From Saccoglossus kowalevskii (lineage: Eukaryota > Hemichordata > Enteropneusta > Harrimaniidae), in NCBI RefSeq assembly GCF_000003605.2, contig NW_003122910.1, positions 165,342 through 184,729 of the forward strand: DNA of 19,388 nucleotides, given 5' to 3'. The position numbers and the translations under genes are program-made. Positions 8,269 through 19,100 of the stretch are shown in pieces. The notes below the pieces were generated by a model. The model saw only the letters and a list, made by a program, of their open reading frames with translations, ran no database searches and was not told the origin of the DNA. The number at the start of each line of letters is the position of its first letter. Position 1 is the first letter of the stretch.

Positions 8269-9599
8269 GATTACAGGTTGTGATTACTTACAAAAATGCC
8301 AAAATATCTTCAATAATTCAATTAAAATAGCCACGTTCATGTTGGTTAGACTTGCATACAGTCTATTGTTTACTCTTGGTGTTTTTGTTTCAATAAAACA
8401 AAAGATGATGGGAGCGTGTTAAATGGCAAAAGCTTGGGTTACCGCGAAAGTCCGCGAAACCCTGCTCTCAATTGGAAAAGAACCATCAAGCAAATATGAA
8501 AGAAAGTTTTTTGTTATAAATATCACCTTTTACTACAAAACTGATACTGGTACTACAAAAAAAGAGAAACTCGTGCCTAGAACTTTATGAAGTCATTGTA
8601 AATACTCATAGTCATTTAAACAGTTTTGAAGAAGTAAATAAGTGCTGTTACCACTGTCGCTACCATTAAAACATAAACAATTATCACAGTAAATATTTAA
8701 CAAATTACGGTGTAATGATTCACATACATTGTACATGCACGTCTTTCATATTTAACGTTTTTACTGGGATAGAAAATGTTGAGATATGAGGGAATGTTTC
8801 AGTCAAAGGAACCAATAAATATTGCTTGTAAACTATTAAAAAAAACAAAACATTTTTGATCAATTTTTGAGGTCGTTTTATGAAAATGTTTTCATTTCAG
8901 AGTGTTGAACATTACTGAAACCCAACCCCTCTTGCTGCAATATATATATATATAGCAATATATTTATAAACGGCTTTGTAGAATTGGTCGAAAATGTCAG
9001 TTTTAACCAGCATCGCTGAAAAACGTCAGAGAATTCGCCACCCACACACGACAGTGTTATTATTGTAAAATGTGAATGAGGGGTCAAAGTATGTTTTGTA
9101 AATCTACAATCTCTTCCGCACCGTGAATCTTACCCTTATCTTTCTGAGACCACATCATTGTTCCCCGGGCGAGTCACTTGTATAATTTACAAGGTAAAAT
9201 TCCTCAAAAAACCCACCCCTTGACAAATTTTTACAAAATTAATTAGTCCAAAAAAACAAGTGGCGCCAAGGGAAGTGAGATTATCACAAGATGTAGCAAA
9301 TCGTTTTCATAACTATTGGACCATTTTATAGCGGCAATAAGAAAGTCTTTGGCCATTTTGCAATGTTCATAGGTACTTTCCTAGTTTGCTAACTCCCCGT
9401 GCAAATCATGATCTATTTGTGTAAATCATAACGGTTTTCACTTGCGGATATTAAACAATAAATTATGTAAATTTGACCGCAAAGCCCTAAAACTTTTGTA
9501 TAACACCGTAAACGTAATTACATTGTTGTAATTGCGTTTTACCTAATTTGTTAGTACAACTCTAAGTAATATGGAAAATAACTCGCTGTACATCAAACT
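8269..9599. other. Intergenic, no supported gene
   Basis: This A+T-rich stretch has stop codons in all frames. It contains the TA microsatellite at 8940-8954 and the stem-loop at 9508-9542, listed separately. I see no other feature. Confidence 0.6.
9508..9542. repeat. Imperfect inverted repeat / stem-loop
   Basis: The left arm GTAAACGTAATTACA (9508-9522) pairs with the right arm TGTAATTGCGTTTTAC (9527-9542) across the four-base loop TTGT. There is one bulged base and one G-T or mismatch position. The total span of 35 bp is short for a microRNA precursor and there is no T tail typical of a terminator. It may be a remnant of a palindromic element or a DNA-level cruciform. Confidence 0.55.
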
Positions 9600-10000
9600 A
9601 GGTTATTGGAGGAACTAAATAACGAACGCCTCGTTTCCCTGCCCATTGATAGAAACTCGGTGCAATTTGTTTTTGCTAGCAACCACGCTGTAGTAGAGTT
9701 GGCTTAGTCAACTGTGTATTTACGGCAAAACTACCGTGGATTTCACTAGAGTAAGCACATTCTAACGTAACCGCAGCACATTAGCCAAATTATTAAGTGT
9801 TATCGTGTGTTTATTACGACACCGTATACCGCGATTACGACTTGTTTGGACAGTGTTTGTAACCCAAGGAAGGTACGTTATTCGTTAATTTGGGTTGTCA
9901 AAGTTGCTTCCTCGTTCTATAGTGAGATTTGATCGTTCGTCAAATATTTCACTGCGGCGGGAAGTTTGTAATAACGTGAGTCGTAGCTATAGCTATTTCT
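9600..10000 (+). promoter_or_regulatory. CpG-containing stretch, candidate DZANK1 promoter and non-coding first exon
   Basis: CpG dinucleotides are noticeably denser here than in the flanks. The stretch holds an E2F-type word GGCGGGAA (9956-9963) and a good splice donor, GAAG|GTACGT at 9873-9874. The first coding exon of DZANK1 has an acceptor-like sequence just before its start codon, so a non-coding first exon is expected somewhere upstream, and this is the best candidate. It would give a leader intron of about 3.0 kb (9873-12910). No transcript evidence can be had from sequence alone. Confidence 0.3.
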
Positions 10001-11439
10001 CACTTTTATTCTAATTTTACTATGTGATTCAGTTGAAGGCCGGGTGTGTTGACGACGCTAAATTCTAAAGTGTCAATGTGTGTATACCAACTGCTGCTGT
10101 ACCATACGCTTTCAGCACATAACAATGAACCACATTTCTGAAGCCATTGCAACAGCGACCTGGTGCTCATATTTATGGAATTTGGTATCGATTTCAAGAC
10201 GTCGTTCGAATAATAATAATTTTGCTATGGAACTCCCTAATTGGGTTATGATTACCGCGGTGTTCTTCCGGTTATAATGGAATACTTCTACTTGTATGCC
10301 GTCTCAAAATGTCATGCAAGTGTCCCGATATGACGCCTTATGTATTTAATTAAGTTATTAATGGTATTTGTATTCTTGAATACGTTGGCTGACATACAGA
10401 GAAAGGTTACCATGGACACCGTTAAATAAATTCAATTACTAAAAATAATTAGTTCTGTATAAAAAACAACCTAATTTCTACTTTCACTTTGGTCATATAG
10501 AATGATCACGTGAATACATGTACACATTGTACTATCATTTCATTTATATGTTAATTAATAGTTGTATTTTGTTATATAGCCGGTGGTATTTATATATTTG
10601 AACAACAAAGAATCAATATAATATAAAAAACATCAGTGAAAAGTAAACTGCATGTCAAGTACTGTTTGTATAATAATAAAAAAGGCTTCTGATTAGACTG
10701 GCCATGTGAAGCGATGGCAACAATAACACATTTAATATGAAAGTGCAAAAAAGAAGACTCTATTATACTTTAAAAAAAGTGATTAAGTATTTCAGGCGAA
10801 TGAGGTGATACACCTTAGGGAAATACTCTTTTATTTATTGCGGATATTTTCATTCAACTGACCTTAGATTTGTCATCATAGATCCAGAGAGTATGTGTAA
10901 TCAATAAATTGTGTATTAAATCTTGGAAAGACGGGAATATTCAAATCAGATATCCCTGCCTTCCGGCAAACTGTAGTTTAATTTGAATCCCATGGTTATA
11001 CTTTCAGGAGTAAGTGATTTATCTTTTGGGTGAAAATATAAACCATCAAAATTTGTGAAATCAAAAAAAACTTTGTAGCACAGTTCAGGGGACTAGCAGT
11101 GATGAAGTAGATTTGTGAGTATTCGGAAGTATCAAGGTGAATGTTTAAAAAAATAAATAATATGGAAGTTATAGAGAGATAAGCATGTTTATTGCAGGTA
11201 ATCATTATAGGATCCTGGGGGGGGGGGGGATTAAAGTAACATTGAGCTCACTCCAGGCTATCATTATTTCTGTCAGATTCAGTATATACTGTGTTAGTTT
11301 ACTCATACCAGAATAGTTAATGTCAAAATATTAGGTTAGAATTTGTTGGTGTGTTCAGTTTATCCATTGCTGAAAGAAAGGTAAATAGTTTCTCAAGAAA
11401 ATAGCCCGTCAGATATAGTCCAAAACATTAACTTGTATT
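10001..11439. other. Non-coding, possibly DZANK1 leader intron
   Basis: This is A+T-rich sequence without a supported gene. It contains a run of 13 G at 11217-11229 following GGATCCT, and an X-box-like word at 10406-10419 discussed in the findings. Small open frames here are of chance length. Confidence 0.55.
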
Positions 11440-11911
11440 TTGGGTTCTATCTGTCTGTCTTTGTGTCCGTATATGCATGCGAGTCTGTTCGATGTCATAT
11501 CTCATACATGCCTGAAAATATTGCTTTTGGGTTTCAGTGAAATATTTTTTTTTTTAAGTGTGTATACTATATTTACATGGACATGAACTGCTCAGTAGAT
11601 TGCAATAAAGCTTGGTAGATAGATGCTTAGACCTGATCAGTTTTGGGTTGAAATTCATGCATAACAATTACCAAATTTACATAATAATTAGCCATGTTTC
11701 AGCTGTTCCAATGATATCTCAAGAGTCACTCATCAGATTTTAATGAAACTTAGTACATAGATAATGTGCAGACCTTATTAGTTTTTTGTCGAAATCCTTG
11801 CATATTAATTACCTAATTTACGTAATTGTTGGCCAATGTTTAGTTGTTTCATAGGTATCTCAAGCACCACTCATCAGATTTCAATGAAACTGCTGACTGT
11901 GGGATAAATGA
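11440..11911 (+). repeat. Degenerate tandem repeat, unit about 140 bp
   Basis: The core word recurs as CTCAGTAGATTGCAATAAAG (11591), CTCATCAGATTTTAATGAAA (11729) and CTCATCAGATTTCAATGAAA (11870), spaced 138 and 141 bp. Between cores the units share GACCTNAT-AGTTTT, GAAAT-C-TGCAT, AATTACC-AATTTAC and a GTTTC-TATCTCAAG junction. An earlier, more eroded unit at 11440-11560 begins with the TCTGTCTGTCTTTGTGTCCG head. That head, followed by 'ATATCTCAAG...CACT-ATCAGATTTTAATGAAACT', is a style of repeat I associate with aquatic invertebrate genomes. No protein role is claimed. Confidence 0.65.
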
Positions 11912-12900
11912 CAGACCGTAAACCACATATTGTATCTACAATCACATTAATTTATTTTGTTTTAATACAGTTTTGTATTTCTGTATTCTGTTTTCAATAC
12001 TGTAGACCAGATTGCAGAGCAGAGGAGAACTCAAAAAGCAAAGCGTTTTATTTTTAAATGCTTCCTATTTCTACTTAACATGTCTCTCATCATATCATTA
12101 GCAAATGGAAGATCATTCTAAGCTTTTTTTCATTTTTCAATTGTCCCTTTTTTCTCTGATACACTTTTCCCAATTATATTTTTATATATGCTTTCATACA
12201 AAGGCAAGACATAATGGTTTCAAATGCATGCCATTTTTTTTGTGTTAATAAAATTTCTTTGACATTATTTCTTCTCCATTTCCTCAAATTCAACGAACTA
12301 TGTCATTGACAATGACTTGTTTTTAATATGAATTAATTATTAAATTACCCCATTTATATCATTACCGTGTCATTGTATATTAAAAAAATGTGATGGAATA
12401 TTTTCTGTGTAGAAACCTCTTATTGTTTTTTTATAATGTGAAGGATAAAAGTGATTGATTAAGACAAGTTGAAATAAAAAGTGTTTCCACAACACTGCCT
12501 ATATTAGTCTATGTAATTATTCATGTTAAGGTGACTCAGTATGTAGGGTTTTACTGATTGCTTCATAGACTTACTACAAGTGTCTATTCAGATTGCAAAC
12601 CATTATCCGCAAAGAATAAAATGAAAACAAATTTAATTCAATGACAACAAAAGAGATGCTTTATTACTACACCTCATCATATGAACATTTTGTTTAAAAT
12701 ATTATTGATCACCATAGCAACTGTTATAAAAATCATGCATACACTGTTGTAAATTACTGCCCAAGACAGATAATTTTCCAGTTGGGCTGGTAAAAATTAA
12801 AAATTACATGTTGGGTTTGTCTGGTAAAACATTGTCATGGGCTGCTTCAATAAAAATATTAGAAAATCTAATTTTAATATTACATGTGTCTTTATTTTTC
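11912..12900. other. Non-coding, upstream of the DZANK1 coding start
   Basis: This A+T-rich sequence has no supported exon. It contains an X-box-like word at 12708-12721, 230-243 bp before the DZANK1 start codon. The last 30 bases are pyrimidine-rich and end in ACATTTTAG, a likely 3' splice site at 12910. Confidence 0.55.
12708..12721 (+). promoter_or_regulatory. X-box-like (RFX) motif near the DZANK1 start
   Basis: ATCACCATAGCAAC matches the RFX consensus GTNRCC-NN-RGYAAC at every constrained position but the first. RFX factors drive ciliary genes, and DZANK1 is implicated in ciliary transport, so the place is sensible. About two one-mismatch hits are expected by chance in a window this size, so the call is weak on sequence alone. 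Confidence 0.3.
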
Positions 12901-12950
12901 TACATTTTAGGTGTTTTTGATGTTAGACTGTGATTTCTGAATCAGTCAAA

Positions 12951-13059
12951 ATGTCTGCTGGTGCTATAGCAACGCCCCTCATTATCCCATTAAGACCACC
13001 TCTACTGGGAACTACAAGTTCACATATTGACACCAACACTTTTATTGAGATAAGATCAG
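12951..13059 (+). CDS. DZANK1: DZANK1 first coding exon (residues 1-36 plus one base)
   Basis: The ATG at 12951 has A at -3 and is the first in-frame ATG after a TAG at 12924-12926. The donor is TCAG|GTGAGT, phase 1. A pyrimidine tract ending TTTTAG at 12910 suggests the exon begins at 12911 with 40 bases of leader, so at least one non-coding exon lies upstream. Confidence 0.87.
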
Positions 13060-13910
13060 GTGAGTGTATTAAATATTATTTTTATATTAAATATAAAGTT
13101 TTGAAAAATATTTTGGCCCTTTCACATTTACCGTATTTTTGACTGAAAACAGTAGTGGACACCAATATAAAACAATTGTCTGAATTAAGAAACCCTTTTG
13201 GAAATTGTATCAAATAATTTACTGTCTTGTATGAGTACAAAACACTATTGCTGTATTTTCTCTATTAGTAGCACATGTGTTTACATACGTTACAGAGGTG
13301 TGTCTATGACCAAAATGTAAAATGTTGATGATTCAGTATACAACAAATTAGTTTATATGCGCTTCTACTGGAGATGCATTTCTGAGTGAATATGGTACTT
13401 AGTGACTGTTAATAATAAGTTTTGTACCTGCTCAGTATTTCGTAATTTTGTTGAATTATCAGACAATTTCGTTTTAGAAGTGTTAAAATCCTTCTTGGGG
13501 TAACATTTCAGGGAAGATGCGAGATAAAAAGAAACAAGAGAATGAAATCTAAACTTTAAGTGATCATTTTAACTTGAGCTTCATTTCTTGTCTGAATGAT
13601 TACGATTTCATTTTCTTGCTCAATATTCCATGCATGATGTCGTCTACTATTTAATATGAAAGATTCAGAGCGTTTACTTAAATTTGTATGACACGTTTAA
13701 CAGAGGTCAAAGGTCAATCATGGAATGGAATGGATAACCTATCAATTTATTTCTATTGTTAGATTCCTCCGGAGTGGAGATATTTTATACTACTAATGGT
13801 ACCAAACCAGACCACGTCCACAAGGCTTTGAATAGAACAACACAAAAATATAAGAGACCTTTCCTACTAAGAGAAGGCAAGAGGACTATCAAAGCGGTGG
13901 CAGTCTCTCG
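12951..13910 (+). CDS. DZANK1: DZANK1, first two coding exons, 3' part missing
   Basis: This is the N-terminus of double zinc ribbon and ankyrin repeat domain protein 1. Two exons, 12951-13059 and 13763-13910, join in phase 1 to give 85 complete residues plus two bases of the next codon. The first exon gives MSAGAIATPLIIPLRPPLLG and DTNTFIEIRS; the human protein begins in the same manner (M-AG----P-IIPLR-P) with D-NT--E--S. The second gives VEIFYTTNGTKP, a charged stretch and KRTIKAVAVSR, the YT-DG-KP...I-VKA-AVS signature of the chitobiase/hexosaminidase C-terminal-like beta-sandwich. In vertebrates DZANK1 is reported to work with ninein-like protein (NINL) in photoreceptor ciliary transport. 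The zinc ribbons and ankyrin repeats are not in the window. Confidence 0.88.
13763..13910 (+). CDS. DZANK1: DZANK1 second coding exon (beta-sandwich domain)
   Basis: The acceptor TTCTATTGTTAG precedes two bases completing Asp37. The exon then reads SSGVEIFYTTNGTKPDHVHK through KAVAVS and ends CG|GTAAGT (phase 2). It has no stop codons and its base composition is richer in G+C than the flanks. It covers almost the whole core of the small beta-sandwich domain. Confidence 0.9.
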
Positions 13911-14465
13911 GTAAGTTATGTTGTCTGTACAATAGTCAGACTTACTCATTGTGCCCTTTATAGAAGCACATTCTATAATTAGCCTGGTAACTAAACTTGT
14001 TGTCTAGGTGACATGATCAAATATATTATTATAGTATCATTTATAATAATTTTATATAAATACTGTTAAATAAATTATTGCCGTACTGAGAACTATAAAA
14101 AAATTATTATTCATTTATTAGTTGTAAATTTTTGCCTTTACAAATTGTAATGGAACTAACTTTCATTGTAAATTATTCTGTTTAAGGAGCACATTCAGTG
14201 GAAATTTTGCAATTTACCAAAAATGAGTCTCATGAGCATTGTGAAATGGTTAAAAGTGTGATATTTATTAGAGTTCATAGCTCATGTAGTTCCAAACTGC
14301 TTACCGTAATATACGTTTATCATTGAGCATGTGGACTAAATTGCACACATTTGTAGTGAATCAATAATTGTAGTTTTTTATCTTTTTTTTGCTTATACAA
14401 TTACAAGATATTTATACAGTAGGTTATAATGAATGATGCCCCTTTTCTTTTATAATTGGGTTCAG

Positions 14466-14513
14466 ATCCTGGAATGCCAGTACAGGGCAGGATCAACATT
14501 CAAGTATCTTAAG
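14466..14513 (+). CDS. Candidate small third DZANK1 exon (weak)
   Basis: A pyrimidine-rich acceptor, TTTTATAATTGGGTTCAG, ends at 14465. The phase fits: its first base completes Arg, then SWNASTGQDQHSSIL, then AG before a GTCAAC donor. The GQDQHSSIL stretch sits where the human protein has CRQSGIV, a loose likeness only. It may simply be intron. Confidence 0.2.
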
Positions 14514-16095
14514 GTCAACCAGATCTCTTTTATCAAGGAGTTGTAATAAAAATGACTATACAGGAGTAGATATTTTAGTTAACATGGCTACACATTAACA
14601 CATCAACAGCTTTTTCCCCCACTGATTTTGTGGCTATATATGGTGACTTTTTCTGTGTGCATTGTATTAATGTGTAGTCCATTATAGAGTTGAAATTTAT
14701 TGCATACTTTGAACTACCAACTAAGATACGTTTTTGCCACTCCTTGCTTTCCTTGTTAAAATACTGCCACAGGATATACATCGCATTACTCATACTTCCA
14801 CACTTCAACAAAGTCAGGTTGAGGCCATGACATTCTGTCATAATATTAGCACTGTGAAAACAATGTTTTTTGGAGTGGAAGTAAAATGTAGTTTCATGAA
14901 AGTTTTTCAAACATTTTTTTTGTTTCCTTTTGTCTTGGTAGTAAATACGATTGGTTTATGGTGAGACTAGCTACCAGTTTACTTTTTAATTATTTCATTT
15001 TTTTTTAAATTTCCAAATTTCATTTCCTGTTTTGAAAATAATCTTTACCGTAATACTATATTTGCTGTATTACATCTCTAATTTTTATTTTTTTTCCCAT
15101 TATTTAAATATGACTTATTTTGACCATACATTAATACACACATATTTATGTTATCATAACTCTTATAACAGACTGACTATGCTCAAATTGTAGTAGTATA
15201 GTTCATTATAGTGAAATGCTCCATTTTCCAGCCCAGTCCAACCAGTTCAAGTCACTTCAAGAACAAAACATTGCACAGAAAAGTATACCAGTGAAAATAT
15301 CAGCAATATCTAAACTCTATATACTAGTATTGTCTCGCTGCATATTTTCAACGCATATTATTATACATATGTCACCGTAACACCATAAGTTACAGCGTTC
15401 CGTAATTTTGCGGTATTTTACGGGGTATTTTCATCCTACCATATAAGAAAATGCGAATTCCAAATATGGAATGATTACTTTTCATAAGTGTTCTCTAATA
15501 ATAAAAACAATTATGACTGCCACCAGTGTTTGACCGGATTCCACACAAAGAAGTTCACTGATTCTGTTCTAAACTTTTTGGATTTTGGCTTTCTCATGAT
15601 GTATCCTTGGAAGGAAAAGAGGTATAATAATGTTGCATCAACCTCCATTGCGCGTCGGTTGATACTTCCGCTGTACTGTCTTTGTGCATACTTTGAGGTA
15701 TCCTCGTAAAAAGCTCATAGTATCAACCAGTTTGACTATTCAACCACATTCCAACACAACTCTCCCGTTACTCACTCTTCTTGGTAGAGTGTTGCATAAT
15801 CGTTTAAAAATACGCGAAGAATAACTATGATATCATTATTCCACAGTTATCATGAAGTTTGTTTCAATTTAGTTCTTTGTTCCCTCTTAATAAAAGTATA
15901 GAATATAAACTCTGAGCACTATTCAGTGTGGAATGTAAGACATTATAACATTACCTAAGTCTCATGTAATGCATTGTCATGTGTTCTAACCCCAACATAG
16001 GCACCTGTCCAACTTCATAGTTAGAGTGTTATAATGTCAGAAACAATTTACAATCGTATATCCATCATCATTAAATTGACCTGTTTATATTGTCT

Positions 16096-16109
16096 GTTAC
16101 CATAGTAAC
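16096..16109 (+). promoter_or_regulatory. Perfect RFX X-box motif in the DZANK1 intron
   Basis: GTTACCATAGTAAC satisfies GTNRCC-NN-RGYAAC at every position and is nearly palindromic. It lies about 3.1 kb inside the gene, so it would act as an intronic enhancer or alternative promoter rather than the usual start-proximal X-box. It may also be chance: I estimate fewer than 0.1 perfect hits expected in a window of this size. Confidence 0.4.
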
Positions 16110-19100
16110 ACAGGATATAGGCAAGATTTCTTTATTAGATTATAGACCAATGAAATTAAGCTACTCACTTGACATTTTGAAAAGCTGTACAAGTATAGAC
16201 TAAACCATTAGAAATGTAGGGGTGTCAAAGGTCAGTATTTGTGTCTTCAACACTGAGATAATATGATGAGTTGTGTTGTTTTTTAAATAGCCTATTGCCC
16301 TTTTAGCACCTTTCACAAAATAAACTTTTTAATTTCATTTTAAAATTTTTTTTCAAATATTTTTCAAGATCTATTGTTGTTGCAAAATAGTTTGGTACAA
16401 CATATCAGGAATAAAATTCGTAAAAATGAACAAAATAGTGCACTAAAATTTGGCAGTGAAAGTAATGACATCTAAAGGATTAGTATACTTGCTGGCATGT
16501 AATTTGAAACATTTCAGGTTTGCGTTCTTCTTGAGGTTCACTCATGTGTATTATAACAGGTGATTAAACTTAACCAATTAGTAAACACATTACTACTGCC
16601 CTATGAGTTACCATGTTATGTATAGACTCCCTAACACCTATGTAAAACAAAATAAATATTCTACATCTATTTTAGTAAAATATTTAATATTGTAAATAAT
16701 TATACTTCATTTTTGTATGCATTTTTTAATGAATTGTTTTCAAATTCTATCCAATGTAATCTATTGTTATTTTCTAATTTTCTATAATGCTATTTTCTTT
16801 TGATATTTAATAAAATTTGAGGGAGAATTGGACAATTCTTTGTAGTATTTAGTTTGTATTGAACTCCAGAAAATGAAAGTAACATTTCACTAATTGTAAT
16901 CAATACGTTGTCAATATACTGCAGTCAGCGTTCTGCTAGCGATGAGAAATGTAATCAATAACTACCACGTTTTGAGCAATGTATGCAGAGTTAATCAATA
17001 AAAATCAAGTAATGTAATTTGCTTTGCATCAAAATGCTACATTTTATATATTTTACAATAAAATTAGTGTATAAACTTGTAAATTAATTTTTATTAAATT
17101 ATTATTCATATATTGAACTAGACTTTTTCATAAAATAATACTCCCCTTTTAATTTAATTTTATTGTATTTTTATGACGAAATAAAAATGCTTTAACATTC
17201 TAACAGTGTTTATGTACTCAAAGTGTATGCATATCCAAGTATCTGTCCATGCATCCTTGCTATGAATAATTCTTTGTAATTTGCATATTAATTAGTTGAA
17301 GTACACAATGTTCCAATTGGTCAGTACAAATTCAAGCTAAATTCTTAACCTTGAGATACATGTATATCTGCACTATCTAATTACAGTATTCACTAGAAGC
17401 ATATTTCCAATATAAGTGCTTATGAACCAAAAAATGCATTTTTATATACTGAATAATTAAAATATGACTTGTGCGCTACTATTAGAGCAAATAGTCTATG
17501 TTGACTGTTATATTTGTCACTATTTTGGTGCTAAATTTTGCAAATATTTCATGTATTTATGTATTTTTTTATGTATTGATTTGAGATCAATTTGACATTC
17601 CTTTGACTATATACTGGTTTGATAAATTTTTTTGGAAAAATAAGAGAAAATATTATGCAGGTTAGTTTTTTCATGCAAAGGGTTAATAAGGTATATTAAA
17701 AATTCTCAATTTAAAAGTTACTTAATATATTTTGTTCTATAAAGCCCAAATATCTATATCAAGTTGTTCATAAAAAAGTAACTTTTGTAAATGGCAGGTG
17801 CATCGATACAAAAATATCTATCGATGTGACTGACATGTTCCACATGTATCACGACATAAGTGAAAACCAATTTCCTACATTTTGTAATTGACAATCTATT
17901 AATCCCATTTAGTTCTTTACTTTATTAAAAGTGTTCCAGTGATAGGAAATCCTGCATGGAATCGTTTTGTGGCATATATATGAATCACTGTTACATGTAC
18001 ATCTATGATAGTTATTAACACACATATTGAGAAGGAAATGACATCGGTTAAATTGTCGATAAAAGGACAATAGTTCAGTTTAGTGTGATTGCATTTCTGT
18101 GGTCAAATGTTAGTGATAAAAAAAGAGGAGTGCCCTTACGTTTTTTTAGTGAATAATACTATGCATGTACAGTCAACATTGGAAATCAATAATCATGAAT
18201 GAAGTGCAAATTATTCATATTTCCATGACAACAGTAATTCATGATACTTTAAAATGTATTCCTACAATCAAGTCACTTCTTAGAATGTGCTGTGTTGTGT
18301 GGGAGAATAAATACAAAACAGAAAACTGCTAGTGACAATCTATCAATGCCTAATGGATGACTTCTTTGTTCTTTGCTTTCACAAGTGCCCCTACAGTTTT
18401 AAATGCGACTATACTCTATCCATTCTTGTATCCATGGAGATAGTATCTAAAAACAGGCAGAAATATACCTCTTAATATTGACTGATGATTGGGTTATATT
18501 GACAATCATTTTTTATATTGGAATGCTATTTGAGTTGAATTTGCTGTATGGAATATGAATGAGGAATTGATAATTGAAAGTGGACATTGTCTGATATGAT
18601 TATGCAATGATACAGGTTGCAGAATTTCTGTTGTTACTACACTCTGTATTACGTTGCCATGGGTACATAAAGAGTGTGAATACATTGCGATTGAAGTGAG
18701 CGACTTGTAATAGTCATGTGATGTTGATGTCTGCAAGTTTTATGCTTCTGCAATTACACATGTACTACGTGAAGTATCATGCAGCGTGTGGTTGAAGGAT
18801 GCTTATCTATGAAATCCTCACTCTGCATTTCTGTTTTCTCTGAGTGTCTAAAGTGAGTTACATGAATGTTGAAGTTTTGTAAAACCAAGCAATTAATGTA
18901 CTCCAGTACTGAAGCATAATTACTGCAAATGACTTCAGCCTGCAGGAGAACCGTCTTACTGTGATTTCACTAATGTTTCCACACAATACACTTGTTAATA
19001 ATAATTGGCAACGCACTTCGACAGAAAAAATTAACATGATTGATGAAGATAAAAATGCTATTTTAAAGATATCACATTTTCTAGGAAAAAAAATAATTTT

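Noticed and set aside
14575-14910. Minus-strand open frame of 111 codons in the DZANK1 intron
   Set aside because: It opens with TTG rather than ATG and matches no family I know. A rough estimate gives about 0.5 open frames of this length by chance in a window with this base composition.
15232-15300. Possible DZANK1 exon after the TTTTCCAG acceptor (PVQPVQVTSRTKHC...)
   Set aside because: The phase is compatible but the peptide does not resemble the family, and the frame stops soon after unless a weak donor is used.
15400-15423. CCGTAA...TTACGG inverted word near several other CCGTAA occurrences
   Set aside because: Only six terminal bases pair. This is too weak to call a hairpin or element.
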